NCBI RefSeq assembly: GCF_025449335.1
Contig: NZ_CP104883.1
Coordinates: 3,092,501 to 3,156,500, forward strand
From: Bartonella sp. HY328
Lineage (GTDB): Bacteria > Pseudomonadota > Alphaproteobacteria > Rhizobiales > Rhizobiaceae
DNA length: 64,000 bases
Reading direction: 5' to 3'
Shown piece by piece: positions 38,401 through 48,189 of this stretch; within the stretch, counting starts at the first letter, position 1; each line of letters opens with the position of its first letter. Made by a program: the position numbers and the translations under genes. Below the pieces are notes generated by a model that worked only from the letters and a program-made list of their open reading frames with translations, was not told the origin of the DNA and did not search any database.

Positions 38401-41400
38401 GTAGTATCAACATTAAAATCAAGCGATGGGCTTGGATTACTCGCATTACCAGCGGTGTCTGTTTCTGTTACCGTTATCGAATGACTGCCCTCACTTAGCG
38501 GTGTATCAGGCATGAACGACCAATTTCCCTCACTATCAACGGTTGTTGTGCCAAGAACTGTATCGCCATCTTTAATGGTTATAGTTGAGCCGACCTCACC
38601 TGTGCCTGAAAATTGTGGACGTTTATCATTGGTATCGCTACCAGATGTAATCACACCAATATTTGGCTCAGCATTATCAGTTGCTACTGGTAAAGCTGGT
38701 GTTTGTGGTGCTGTTGCGTCAACCTCAAGCGTAAAGGTGGTTGTAATAGTATTACCAGCTGCATTTTTAGCTTCAGCAGTAAAACTATAAGACCCATCTG
38801 CAAGATTTTCAGTCGGTGTTAGTGTCCACGTGCCATCACTATTAGCGGTTGTTGTGCCAACAATCACTGTTTGCCCATCACTATTTACATAGCTTACGGT
38901 TACGGTTGCATTAGGCGTTGCATTACCATTAAATACTGGCTTTTGATCATCGGTTATACCACCTGTTGCGACGTTACCGGTGATTGAGCCAACGCTATCA
39001 ACAAAATGATCAAAGCTTACAACAACTTCGGTCGTGTCAACAATGAGATCAAAACTTTCACTTGCATTACTGGTATTACCAGCACTATCGGTAATTGTTA
39101 CAGATATAGAATGGCTGCCTTCGCTCAGCGCAGGTGGTGTATAACTCCAAGAACCATCGGCATTTATTGTGGTTGTACCAAGAACCGTATCGCCATCCTT
39201 AATGGTAACAACACCGCCTGCTTCGCCAACACCCGCATTACCTGAAATAACCGGCCGCTTATCATCAGTTGTATCATTTGGTGCAAGCACACCTGTTGTT
39301 TCACCAACATTATCGGTAATGGTTGGTATTGATGGCGTTGATGGTGCAGTAGTGTCAAGCTCAATAGGATAACCAGTTGTCATTCCACTTAATTGGCCTG
39401 CTGCATCACTTGCTTGTGCAGCAATAGTATAAGTACCATCACCTTTGGCAAATGCTGGATTAATTTCTAATGTCCAACTGCCATCTGCTGCAACAACCGT
39501 TGTTCCACCAATAAAGGTTGAACCATCGGGTGCAGTTACATGGATAGTAATGGTTGAACCAACGCTACCAGTACCATGAAGAGTTGGTGTTGTATCATCG
39601 GTAACTTCATTACGTTGTAAATCACCGGTGACATCACCAACATTATCAACTATGCGCGAAATCACAGGAATGGAAGGCGCTGCGCCAACAACTGTAAAGT
39701 TCCAATCTGGTGTGGCATCACCTTCATTACCCGCTTTATCAACTGGGCGAGCAACAAAAATATAGTCTCCAGCGGTAAGAGCAGTCTGAGGATCAAAACT
39801 CCACGAACCATCAGCATTGACTGTTGTTGAGCCAATGAGGGTTAACGTACCATCAGAGCCCTTGTTATAAATATTAATTTTTGATGCATCAGCTGGATCA
39901 ACGGAACCCGCAGCACCCTTATAGGTTGGGGTGTGGTCATCAGTTGAATCGCCGCGATTAATTGTACCCTGAACTGGTCCAAAATCATCGACAAGATCCA
40001 GTTTTGTTGTATCAATAGCTGATGGTGCCACTGTATCAATATTGAGTTTAAAACTATTTGATTTTGAACCTTCATTGCCAGCATTATCTGTGACAACCGC
40101 TTCAAATGTATAATCACCATCCAAAAATGCTTGCGCGTCACTTACCTGATATTGCCATGTTCCGGCGCTGACTGTCGCTTCGCCCAATATTTTGGTAATA
40201 CCATCCGATCCTGTCACTTTAATAATGACACGATCTCCCGTTTCAAGACCAGCAATGGTGCCCTTGAGTAACGGAGTTTTATCATCTGACGAGCTGCCAG
40301 ATTGTGTAATATTACCGGTAATTGCGCCAACATTGTCAAAATAGCCACTAATTGTTACAGTTGCATCATTAGGTGCAGTTGTATCAATAATAATAATTTG
40401 GCTTGAAATTGCAGAACTATTACCTGCTGCATCACGTACAATGGTTTCAATAACATAATTGCCATCAGCTAAAGAATGTGCTGCATCATTATGGTCTATG
40501 CTATAGGTACCATCACCATTATCAACGGCCTTTATCCATTCGCCAACACTACCATCTTCAGACCTAATCCGCATCCAAACAGTATCGCCTGTTTCCAAAG
40601 TGCCATTAATGCTTATGGTATAGATAAGCGTAGGATCATTGGTTACAAAATCGGCGTTATTAAAACCAGAATCATCGCTGATTGATTGCAAAATTGCTGT
40701 CGATGTTGGTGCAGTTGTATCAATTGTTACATCAAAGCCAACACCACTACTTTCATTGCCTGCTTGATCAGTGGCAGTAACTGTAAGGCTATGATTACCT
40801 TCTGCAAGTGGGTTGGTTGTGATAGACCATGTCCCATCACCGGCAACAGTTGTTTGACCAACGACATTGCCATCTTCATCCTTGATTGTAATGGTTGCGC
40901 CAACTTCACCGCTACCTGTAAAGGTTGGTGTTGTATCATCGGTCGATGAGCCAGATGTAATAGCACCTTGAATGAAGCCAACGTCGTCAAGCACATCGTT
41001 AATAACCGGAGCTGCAGGCGCCGTTCCATCAATATTAATGGTGAAATAAGCGTTGCCTTTAGTACCAGCAGCATTTACCGCTTCAGCCATAAACCCATAA
41101 TTTCCATCAATAAGATCTGTTGATGGTGTAAGGCTCCATGCACCAGTGCTGTCAGCGCTTGTTGTGCCAACAATAATTTTTGTACCATTACTATCAACAT
41201 AGCTTACCGTCACAACGGCATTAGCAGTTGCTTTACCCACCATTTGTGGTGTGCGGTCATTACTGATACCACCATTGTCAATATTACCTGTAATTGGATC
41301 AACATTGTCAACAAAATGATCAAAACTTACAACAACATTACTGGTATCGACATGAATATCAAAACCATCACTAGGGTTACTTTCATTACCGGCTTGGTCG

Positions 41401-44400
41401 GTCACTGTAATTGTGATGGTATGATCGCCTTCGCTAAGCGCAGGCGGTGTGAAGCTCCATGAACCATCTGGGTTAATTGTCGTTGTGCCAAGCACAGTAT
41501 CACCATCTTTAATAGTGATTGTACCACCAGCTTCGCTAGCATCTTCTTGACCCGAAATAACCGGACGGCTATCGTCTGTTGTGCCATCAGGAGCAAGCGC
41601 ACCTATTACATCTCCAACATTATCTGTAATTGTTGGCAAAGACGGCGTTGCTGGAGCTGATGTATCAAGAACAATCGGATATCCGCCGGTTATATTGCTA
41701 AGCTGACCAGCTATATCACTTGCTTGCGCTTGAATGACATATTGTCCATCCCCCTTATCGAAAGCTGGGTTGATTTCCAATGTCCAAACGCCATTACTTC
41801 CAACAATAGTTGTACCACCAGTAAAGCTTTCGCCATTAGGGCCAGTAACATAAATAGTGATAGTCGAACCAGCAGTACCCGTACCGCGCACAACCGGTGT
41901 TGTATCATCAGTCACGCCATTTTGCTGCAAATTACCGGTGACGGGTGCTTGATTATCGCCAACACTGGTAATAGCCGGATCAGCAGGGGCCGCACCAACA
42001 ACAGTAAAATTCCACTCCGTTGTTGCCGGGCCTTCATTACCCGCTTTATCAACTGGACGCGCGGTAAAAATATAATCACCTGGTGTTAAAGGTGGATTTG
42101 GGTCAAAAGTCCATGAGCCGTCCGCATTTACTGTTGTTAAGCCAATAAGATGAATATCACCAAAGGCATCCTCATTGTAGATATTGATTGTTGCAACATC
42201 ATCAGCGTCCACAGACCCCGCAGCTCCACTATAGGTGGGTGTGCGATCATCAGTTGAATCACCAGATTGAATTGAACCTTGAAGCGGCCCAAAATCATCA
42301 ATGAGATCAAGACTATCATTGTTGATAGCACTTGGTGGCGTAACATCAATTGTTATAGCAAAACTATTAGATGTTGACCCCTCATTACCAGCATTATCAG
42401 TCACAACTGCTTCAAAATGATAATCACCTTCTGCAAATGCTTGGCTATCAGTTACCTGATATTCCCAAACACCATTATTAACGGTTGCTTCACCAAGAAT
42501 TGTGGTTACACCAGCAGCGTCAGTAACCTTGATGATGATACGGTCGCCATCTTGCAAACCAGAAATAGTACCTTTTAACAAGGGCGTTGTATCGTCGCTT
42601 GATGTACCTGATTGGCTAATTGTGCCTGTGATAGCGCCAACATCATCAAAATAGCCGCTAATGGCAACAATTGCTCCAGTTGGACCTTGCGTGTCAATTG
42701 TAATCGCCTGCGAAGAAATTTCCGATGGATTACCAGCCGCATCACGAATAATAGTCTCAATTGTGTAGCGGCCATCAGCTAGAGAATGTGCAGCATCATT
42801 ATGATTAACACTGTAAGTGCCATCATCATTGCGTGTCGCTTGTATCCACTCACCACTTGCACCACCATCGGGCTTAATACGCATCCAAACAGTATCACCT
42901 GCCTCGATGTCGCCATTTATGCGAATCGTATAAATGAGCGTTGTATCATTTGTAACAAAATCGGTTGAATCAAAACCGCTATCGTCACTAATCGAGCCGA
43001 GCTCAGCTGTTGCCGTTGGCCCTTGTGTATCAATTGTTACATCAAAACCAGTGCCGGTGCTTTCATTACCAGCAGTATCGGTTGCTGTGATGCTAAGATT
43101 ATGGGAACCTTCAGCTAAAGGATCAGTAGTTAGCGACCAATTGCCTTCATCATCAACAGTTGTTTGACCAACAATAGTACCATCACTATCCTTGATTGTA
43201 ATTGTCGTGCCAGCTTCTGCGGTACCGCTAAAGCTTGGCGTTGTATCATCGGTTGAAGAACCAGAACTAATCGGACCTTGAATGAAGCCTACATCGTCTA
43301 GAACTTCATTAATAATTGGGGCGGTTGGTGCTGTAGCATCAATTTCAATATTAAAATATGCATCATCTTTAGTACCAGCAGCATTAACAGCTTCTGCTGT
43401 AAAGCCATAAGTGCCATCAGAAAATTCGGTTGTTGGTGTCAAAGTCCAAGCGCCATTGCTATCAGCAGTGGTCACGCCAACAATAATTTTTTCACCATCA
43501 CCATTTATATAGCTTATCGTAATCGTTGTATTGGCTGTAGCATTGCCTACCATGACGGGAGTGCGATCATCGCTCACCCCATTAATATCAACATTACCCT
43601 GAATAGAGCCAACATTATCCACAAAATGGCTAAAACTTACTTCAACATTACTGGTGTCAACCGTAAGGTCAAAACTTGGGCTTGGTTTACTTTCGTTACC
43701 TGCGAGGTCAGTGACAGTGACAGTGATTGAATGGTTACCTTCAGACAAAGCTGGAGGGGTAAAACTCCAAGATCCATCCGGCTCAACCGTGGTTGTGCCA
43801 ATAACAGTATCACCATCCTTGATGGTAATTGTGCCGCCTGCTTCTTCACTGCCTACATTACCTGAAAGCACTGGCTGCTTGTCATCGGTTGTATCATTTG
43901 GCGACAAAGCTCCCGTTACATCGCCGACATTATCGGTTAAAATCGGTTGCTGCGGTGCGTTTGGTGCAAGCGTATCAAGAATAACCGGATAACCGCCGGT
44001 CATGGCACTAAGCTGTCCAGCCGCATCATGGGCTTGCGCCGAAATAGTATAAGTGCCATCGCCCTGTGCAAAAGCTGGACTAATTTCAAGACTCCAAACA
44101 CCATCGGCATTTACAACAGTTGTGCCGCCAATAAAGCTTGTACCATCAGGATTTTGCACATAAATTGTAATAACTGAACCAGTTTCGCCTGTTCCAGTTA
44201 CGACTGGCGTGGTATCATCCGTCACGCCATCTTTTTGTAACTCACCAACGACAGCACCTTCATTATCGGTTACGTTTGTAATGGCTGGGTTTTGCGGTGC
44301 ATCACCAAAAACTGTAAAGTTCCAACCACTTGTTTCGGGGCCAATATTGCCAACCTTATCCACAGGACGAGCGGTAAAAATATAATCACCCGCACCCAAA

Positions 44401-46034
44401 GATGGGTTAGGGTCAAAGCTCCAAGAACCATCAGCATTAACTGTCGTGGTACCAATAAGCGTTACATTACCATCAACGTCTTTATTATAAATATTAATTG
44501 AAGATGCATCATTAGGATCAATTGAACCTACCCCACCGCTATAGGTGGGAATATGATCGTCTGTTGGTCCGCCATGGGCAATAGTGCCTTGATAGAGGCC
44601 AAAATCATCAACAAGATCCATCAATGTTTCATCAATGGCAGCAGGCGGCGTTGTATCAACTTCAAACTCAATCGGTGTGCTTGAATCGCTTTGATTGCCA
44701 GCCTTATCTGTTTCGGTCACAGTAATCGAATGACTACCATCACCAAGCGGTGTTTCTGGCTTAAATGTCCAATTACCATCGCTATCAACGGTTGTTTCAC
44801 CAATGATAGTATCACCATCCTTAATAGTAACCGTTGCGCCAGCTTCACCCTTCCCTGAAAATTCAGGTTGATTATCATTGGTGCTACCGCCACTTTCAAT
44901 TGTACCAATAAATGGTTGGGCATTGTCGGCCGCATTTGGAGTTGATGGAGTTGATGGCTTAATTGTATCAACTTCAAACTCAATCGGCGCACTTGAATCG
45001 CTTTGATTACCAGCCTTGTCAGTCTCGGTCACAGTAATCGAGTGGCTACCCTCACCAAGCGGTGTTTGTGGCTTAAATGTCCAGTTACCATCGCTATCAA
45101 CGGTTGTTTCACCAATGATCGTATCGCCATCTTTGACAGTAATCGTTGAACCTGGTTCACCTTTTCCAGAAAATTCTGGCTGATTATCATTGGTGCTACC
45201 ACCACTTTCAATTGTGCCAATAAAAGGTTCTGCATTATCAGTTGCATTTGGAGCTGATGGCGCATTTGGCGCTTGGGTATCTACGGTAAATTCAAATGGA
45301 TTGCTATGAGCGCTTTCATTGCCAGCACTGTCTGAAGCAGTATAGGTAATAGAATGAGCACCATCAACCAAATCTGTATCAGGCTGCCAGCTCCAATTTC
45401 CATTACTATCAGCAACGGTAGAGCCAATAAACTGGCCATTATCATAAAACTTTATTGTCGAACCTGCAGCAGCGGTACCGGAAAATGTTGGACGTGCATC
45501 ATTGGTGCTATCGCCATTTGCAATATCACCTATAATGGCTTCAACGCTATCATAAACACTACTAAGGCTAGGAACAGCAGGTGGAGTATTATCAACAACT
45601 GGTGGCGGCGATTGATCAGAATCGGAGCCTGAGGAGCCTGAAACCCCAGCAGCAAGCGCACCAGCGCCAAGCAATCCAAGCAATACTGCCGTTGCATCAA
45701 TACCATCATTTAATTCGTGATAGATGACATCAGGATCTTCAATACCATCTTGACCTGATAATGCCTTGGTAAAGTCCACCAACAACAATACTTCACCACC
45801 ACTTAGCAATAAGTTATTGAATTCTAATCCATAGGTAAAGAAATTCTTAATAACAAGCTTTTCACCATCTTTAAACTCAATGACCAGATCGCCACCTTCG
45901 CGGGCGTAATTTGCAATATCCCCCTTGGCTGCATCAATGTAAAAATTGCCAGCTTCGTTAGACGCATTAACAACGCCCGACTTACTGGTGATTTTTGTAT
46001 CAACATGGTTATTCAAAACGGATTTACTAGTCAT
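34821..46034 (-). CDS. Giant BapA-like Ig-repeat adhesin, N-terminal part (3737 codons, ends by frameshift)
   Basis: Start ATG at 46034 with GGGG/AAAGAT upstream. Residues 1-90 resemble the BapA-type N-terminal prefix (DLVIEFKDGEKLVIKNFF). A Gly/Ala-rich hydrophobic stretch follows (LLGLLGAGALAAGVSG), then about 32 Ig-like modules of 95-112 residues, each with an xDDxxPxxxG opening, a GSTITIKDGDTVIG-like centre and an ending of GNxSxxSxxFxxxVDTTAP. Modules from about residue 465 onward are arranged in seven-module blocks of about 770 residues. The last true residue is about 3702; a 4-nt deletion relative to the sister repeat (34927 versus 37234) throws the frame into about 34 unrelated residues ending ...RQVSSAI. 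Restored, the whole gene 28741-46034 would encode about 5765 residues. Expected role: surface adhesion or biofilm, exported by a type I system. Acidic, almost without cysteine. Confidence 0.88.
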   Translation of the reverse strand: MTSKSVLNNHVDTKITSKSGVVNASNEAGNFYIDAAKGDIANYAREGGDLVIEFKDGEKLVIKNFFTYGLEFNNLLLSGGEVLLLVDFTKALSGQDGIEDPDVIYHELNDGIDATAVLLGLLGAGALAAGVSGSSGSDSDQSPPPVVDNTPPAVPSLSSVYDSVEAIIGDIANGDSTNDARPTFSGTAAAGSTIKFYDNGQFIGSTVADSNGNWSWQPDTDLVDGAHSITYTASDSAGNESAHSNPFEFTVDTQAPNAPSAPNATDNAEPFIGTIESGGSTNDNQPEFSGKGEPGSTITVKDGDTIIGETTVDSDGNWTFKPQTPLGEGSHSITVTETDKAGNQSDSSAPIEFEVDTIKPSTPSTPNAADNAQPFIGTIESGGSTNDNQPEFSGKGEAGATVTIKDGDTIIGETTVDSDGNWTFKPETPLGDGSHSITVTETDKAGNQSDSSTPIEFEVDTTPPAAIDETLMDLVDDFGLYQGTIAHGGPTDDHIPTYSGGVGSIDPNDASSINIYNKDVDGNVTLIGTTTVNADGSWSFDPNPSLGAGDYIFTARPVDKVGNIGPETSGWNFTVFGDAPQNPAITNVTDNEGAVVGELQKDGVTDDTTPVVTGTGETGSVITIYVQNPDGTSFIGGTTVVNADGVWSLEISPAFAQGDGTYTISAQAHDAAGQLSAMTGGYPVILDTLAPNAPQQPILTDNVGDVTGALSPNDTTDDKQPVLSGNVGSEEAGGTITIKDGDTVIGTTTVEPDGSWSFTPPALSEGNHSITVTVTDLAGNESKPSPSFDLTVDTSNVEVSFSHFVDNVGSIQGNVDINGVSDDRTPVMVGNATANTTITISYINGDGEKIIVGVTTADSNGAWTLTPTTEFSDGTYGFTAEAVNAAGTKDDAYFNIEIDATAPTAPIINEVLDDVGFIQGPISSGSSTDDTTPSFSGTAEAGTTITIKDSDGTIVGQTTVDDEGNWSLTTDPLAEGSHNLSITATDTAGNESTGTGFDVTIDTQGPTATAELGSISDDSGFDSTDFVTNDTTLIYTIRINGDIEAGDTVWMRIKPDGGASGEWIQATRNDDGTYSVNHNDAAHSLADGRYTIETIIRDAAGNPSEISSQAITIDTQGPTGAIVAISGYFDDVGAITGTISQSGTSSDDTTPLLKGTISGLQDGDRIIIKVTDAAGVTTILGEATVNNGVWEYQVTDSQAFAEGDYHFEAVVTDNAGNEGSTSNSFAITIDVTPPSAINNDSLDLIDDFGPLQGSIQSGDSTDDRTPTYSGAAGSVDADDVATINIYNEDAFGDIHLIGLTTVNADGSWTFDPNPPLTPGDYIFTARPVDKAGNEGPATTEWNFTVVGAAPADPAITSVGDNQAPVTGNLQQNGVTDDTTPVVRGTGTAGSTITIYVTGPNGESFTGGTTIVGSNGVWTLEINPAFDKGDGQYVIQAQASDIAGQLSNITGGYPIVLDTSAPATPSLPTITDNVGDVIGALAPDGTTDDSRPVISGQEDASEAGGTITIKDGDTVLGTTTINPDGSWSFTPPALSEGDHTITITVTDQAGNESNPSDGFDIHVDTSNVVVSFDHFVDNVDPITGNIDNGGISNDRTPQMVGKATANAVVTVSYVDSNGTKIIVGTTSADSTGAWSLTPSTDLIDGNYGFMAEAVNAAGTKGNAYFTINIDGTAPAAPVINDVLDDVGFIQGAITSGSSTDDTTPTFTGSGEVGATITIKDEDGNVVGQTTVAGDGTWSITTNPLAEGNHSLTVTATDQAGNESSGVGFDVTIDTTAPTSTAILQSISDDSGFNNADFVTNDPTLIYTISINGTLETGDTVWMRIRSEDGSVGEWIKAVDNGDGTYSIDHNDAAHSLADGNYVIETIVRDAAGNSSAISSQIIIIDTTAPNDATVTISGYFDNVGAITGNITQSGSSSDDKTPLLKGTIAGLETGDRVIIKVTGSDGITKILGEATVSAGTWQYQVSDAQAFLDGDYTFEAVVTDNAGNEGSKSNSFKLNIDTVAPSAIDTTKLDLVDDFGPVQGTINRGDSTDDHTPTYKGAAGSVDPADASKINIYNKGSDGTLTLIGSTTVNADGSWSFDPQTALTAGDYIFVARPVDKAGNEGDATPDWNFTVVGAAPSIPVISRIVDNVGDVTGDLQRNEVTDDTTPTLHGTGSVGSTITIHVTAPDGSTFIGGTTVVAADGSWTLEINPAFAKGDGTYTIAAQASDAAGQLSGMTTGYPIELDTTAPSTPSIPTITDNVGETTGVLAPNDTTDDKRPVISGNAGVGEAGGVVTIKDGDTVLGTTTINADGSWSYTPPALSEGSHSISVTITDSAGNTSNASESFDLIVDTTEVVVSFDHFVDSVGSITGNVATGGITDDQKPVFNGNATPNATVTVSYVNSDGQTVIVGTTTANSDGTWTLTPTENLADGSYSFTAEAKNAAGNTITTTFTLEVDATAPQTPALPVATDNAEPNIGVITSGSDTNDKRPQFSGTGEVGSTITIKDGDTVLGTTTVDSEGNWSFMPDTPLSEGSHSITVTETDTAGNASNPSPSLDFNVDTTAPATPAVPTANDNTEPKTGVITAGSSTNETKPVFTGTGEVGSTITIKDGDTVIGTTTVDSDGNWSLTPSTALSEGNHSITVTETDKAGNASEESAALDFTVDTTAPATPAVPTATDNTEPNTGVITAGSSTNETQPEFSGTGEVGSIITIKDGDTIIGETTVDSDGNWSLTPNTPLSEGDHSITVTATDAAGNASDSSASLDFNIDTTAPNAIDESKLDLVDDFGTIQGTINRGDPTDDRTPTYDGAAGSVDPDDASTINIYNKDAEGNVTLIGTTTVNADGSWSFDPSPQLIPGDYILSARPVDKAGNIGPATTDWNFTVVGAAPSDPAITSVSDNEGAVTGGLQQNGVTDDTTPVVGGTGTAGSTITIHVTAPDGTSFIGGTTIVDSNGNWTLEISPAFAKGDGTYTIKAQANDAAGQLSNMTGGYPIVLDTTAPSTPSMPTITDNVGDVTGALSPNDTTDDKQPVLSGNAGVGEAGGIVTIKDGDTVLGTTTINADGSWSYSPSALADGDHSISITVTDPAGNTSAASPSFDFTVDSSNVIVGFDHFVDDFGSIQGNVGNNGVSDDRRPQMVGSTSANATVTVSYVNSDGQTVVVGVTTADSNGVWTLTPTTDFADGVYSFTANAENAAGTKGSVIFGIEIDGTAPAAPVIDEVRDDVGFIQGAITSGSSTDDTTPTFSGSGEVGATITIKDSDGNVVGTTTVGSDGKWSVTTDPLTEGDHSLTVTATDAAGNESTGTGFDVTIDTQGPTTTATLQSISDDTGTSASDFITNDPSLIYTIAINGTLQAGDTVWIRIKPEGGTVGQWIEATRNDDGTYSVNHNDASHALSDGNYIIETIVRDAAGNPSTSSTQNITIDTQGPTSAVVTISGYYDDVGSITGEISQTSTSTDDTKPLLKGTISGLEDGDRVIIKVTGADGITKVLGVATVTNGTWEYQVTDAQALAEGNYSFEAVVTDNAGNEGSKSASFDLNIDTTAPNAIDESKLDLVDDFGTIQGTINRGDPTDDRTPTYDGAAGSVDPDDASTINIYNKDAEGNVTLIGTTTVNADGSWSFDPSPQLIPGDYILSARPVDKAGNIGPATTDWNFTVVGAAPSDPAITSVSDNEGAVTGGLQQNGVTDDTTPVVGGTGTAGSTITIHVTAPDGTSFIGGTTIVAMVIGPWKSAQLLPKAMVLIRLKRRQMMRQVSSAI
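36106..37790 (-). repeat. Near-identical 1.68-kb intragenic duplication, copy B (intact frame)
   Basis: Partner of 33800-35480. This copy keeps the open frame and shows what copy A should encode at the frameshift: TTIVDSNGNWTLEISPAF. Confidence 0.88.
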
Positions 46035-46681
46035 TATCTTTACCCCACTTAACGCTCTGCGCGCATAAATGATTTACTCATGCCGATAGCCTCTCAAATT
46101 AAAAATAATTTGAGATAACACCAACAAATCAAATAATATTATTATATAGTCAAATATAATAACGAAGCTCAAACCTATAAAATAGTATAAATTAACATTG
46201 AAAACAAAATCTACAATATAACATGCAGAATACTAGTTAAGTCAAAAATATAATCAAAAATATAACTATAATTAATTGACTTATATTATAAGTATTAAAA
46301 AATAAAAGCTTATAACTATGATTTTAATAATTTGTATTTCAAAAAGATTTCTCATCCAAGCTACTCCTATTCAAACGAATAAAAGGTATATTGGTTCCAC
46401 TGGACTCAAAATATTGATTTTTTGGTCAAAAATTGTAGTAGAGCAGATTTAAAAAATCAGGACTGCTTCTTAAGGTTTATTTTAGCTTTTGATAAACTAC
46501 TGAAATTACAATGTCAAAGGATATTAGCCATATTACTAATATTTAATATACTTGTTAACAATGAGGCTGCTTGTAAATATGACTCTTGCCATGTTATAAC
46601 ATTGAAAATGCAAGTAAACTGCTGCTCATCACAATGAAGCACAGCCAAAGACAACGATATCAAATTTTGATTGAGAGCCTT
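46035..46681. other. Very AT-rich divergent promoter region
   Basis: About 650 bases, markedly richer in A+T than the neighbours (especially 46100-46330), between the adhesin gene and the cardiolipin synthase gene, which point away from each other. The adhesin ribosome binding site lies at 46040-46050. No gene is supported. Such AT-rich DNA upstream of a surface adhesin is a common target of nucleoid-associated silencers, but no specific site is recognised. Confidence 0.5.
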
Positions 46682-48142
46682 ATGACTGAACTAATTCTCC
46701 ATTATTGGCCCCATATTCTTGCAATTTTATCAGTTGTCATGGGTTTAACAGCTGCAATTCACGCAACAATGACCAAGCAAGAAGTGCGCACCGCTATCGG
46801 CTGGGTTGGCGTTATCATCCTCTCGCCCATCTTGGGAGCGGTTATTTATGCGATTATTGGCGTTAATCGTATTAGACGCAAAAGCGTTGACATCCAGCGC
46901 CGTAAAGTCAATGAAATTGAGCATTTTCACTTCAACGATTATGCAGTTGATAAGTCACTTATCGAACAAGATTATCAATATTTCGGCGCAGCCATGAGCC
47001 GTCTTGGCGATAAGGTCAGCCGCTGCAATCAAACAAGCGGCAATTATATTGAAGCATTAAACGATGGCGATCTTGCTTATGAAGCTATGCTTGATGCTAT
47101 AGCTAATGCCAAACGCAGCATATTGTTAGAAAGCTATATTTTTGACCGCGATCCTATTGGAATAAAATTTGTAAAAGCATTGGCTGATGCGGTAAAACGC
47201 GGCATTGCGGTACGGGTATTAATTGATGCAGTGGGCGCGCGTTATTCCTTTCCAAGTGTCGTGCATTTGTTAAAACAACATAATGTTCCGGTTAATGTTT
47301 TTAACGGCAATATTATTATCGGCCTACGTCTGCCTTACGCCAATTTACGCACCCACCGCAAGATAATGATTGTTGACGGTGCAATTGCTTTTACTGGCGG
47401 CATGAATATCCGAGTGGGTTTTTCCCATTTATTATCGGGTGACCAAGCCTATAATGACACCCATTTTCGAGTTGAAGGGCCAGCTGTTGCAGATCTTTTG
47501 CATGTTGCAACCGAAGATTGGATTTTTACCACCAGTGAAAAGCTTAATGGGGCTGAATGGGCTATTCCTCGCCCTGCTCTTTCCCCAGGACAAGGAAAAA
47601 TTATCCGTATAGTTCCATCTGGCCCTGATCGCTGCATTGAAACCAATCATAAAATGCTCATTGGTGCCTTTTCGTTAGCACAAACTCATATCCGGATTAA
47701 AACACCATATCTTTTGCCAGATCGGGAATTAATAAGTGCTCTTGTAACAGCGGCACGACGCGGCGTTAGGGTTGATATAGTTATACCAGGTGAAAACAAC
47801 CTAAAGCAGGTTGACCGTGCCATGCGCGCGCAATTTGATCAATTATTGCAAGACAACTGCAATATTTGGCGTGCTGGTGGTACATTTAACCATTCTAAGC
47901 TTATGGTGATTGATGACAAATGGGCTTATGTCGGCACATCCAATATGGATGCGCGTTCATTGCGATTGAATTTTGAAGTTGATATGGAAGTTATGGATTA
48001 TCAATTTGCGCAAGAAATTGCCAAAAAAATTGATAGCTCTATGCAAGGTGCCCAACAAGTTTTGTTGCAAAACCTTTTAGATCGCCCATTTACTGCCCGC
48101 CTCCTCGATCGAGTTATCTGGCTTTTTTCCCCTTATTTGTAA
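46682..48142 (+). CDS. cls: Cardiolipin synthase / phospholipase D family protein
   Basis: The 486-residue product has two N-terminal membrane segments (about 8-28 and 38-60) followed by two PLD domains. The HKD motifs are THRKIMIVDGAIAFTGG (about 225-241) and NHSKLMVIDDKWAYVGTSN (about 403-421), both with the His, Lys and Asp needed for catalysis. This is the ClsA-type architecture, which condenses two phosphatidylglycerols (or PG with another donor) into cardiolipin in the inner membrane. The ATG at 46682 (MTELILHYWPHIL) follows GAGAG; the longer frame from 46586 lacks a good start. It converges on the endonuclease/phosphatase-family gene 48 bp away, a pairing also seen in related genomes. 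Confidence 0.9.
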   Translation: MTELILHYWPHILAILSVVMGLTAAIHATMTKQEVRTAIGWVGVIILSPILGAVIYAIIGVNRIRRKSVDIQRRKVNEIEHFHFNDYAVDKSLIEQDYQYFGAAMSRLGDKVSRCNQTSGNYIEALNDGDLAYEAMLDAIANAKRSILLESYIFDRDPIGIKFVKALADAVKRGIAVRVLIDAVGARYSFPSVVHLLKQHNVPVNVFNGNIIIGLRLPYANLRTHRKIMIVDGAIAFTGGMNIRVGFSHLLSGDQAYNDTHFRVEGPAVADLLHVATEDWIFTTSEKLNGAEWAIPRPALSPGQGKIIRIVPSGPDRCIETNHKMLIGAFSLAQTHIRIKTPYLLPDRELISALVTAARRGVRVDIVIPGENNLKQVDRAMRAQFDQLLQDNCNIWRAGGTFNHSKLMVIDDKWAYVGTSNMDARSLRLNFEVDMEVMDYQFAQEIAKKIDSSMQGAQQVLLQNLLDRPFTARLLDRVIWLFSPYL

Positions 48143-48189
48143 TCTTAGAGCAAGACACAAGTTTTTGGCAATATTAGTTTCTGGCAATA

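Larger units (their letters stand above)
33160..44650 (-). repeat. Higher-order array: five ~2.3-kb blocks of seven Ig-like modules
   Basis: Anchor sequences recur at regular steps: the codons for DLVDDFG lie near 44605, 42292, 39982, 37730 and 35420; the codons for TDNVG lie near 43921, 41611, 39301, 37047 and 34741. Steps are about 2310, 2310, 2250 and 2306-2310 bp. Each block runs DLVDDF, PAIT/DNEG, TITDNVG, DHFVD, DDVGFIQG, SISDD and SGYFDDVG modules. The third block (37780-40030) is a variant in which the last three modules are replaced by three copies of the DN(T/A)EPxxG type found at the N-terminus, giving 2250 bp. Confidence 0.85.

Noticed and set aside
28741..46034. Many plus-strand and alternate-frame open frames of 60-130 codons, and regular repeats that might suggest CRISPR
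   Set aside because: They are shadows of the Ig-repeat gene, repeated with the 2.3-kb period. Repeats are coding, about 300 bp or longer, without short direct repeats and unique spacers.
46422..46637. 71-codon plus-strand frame before the cardiolipin synthase gene
   Set aside because: No good start signal and no domain; overlaps the likely promoter and leader region.
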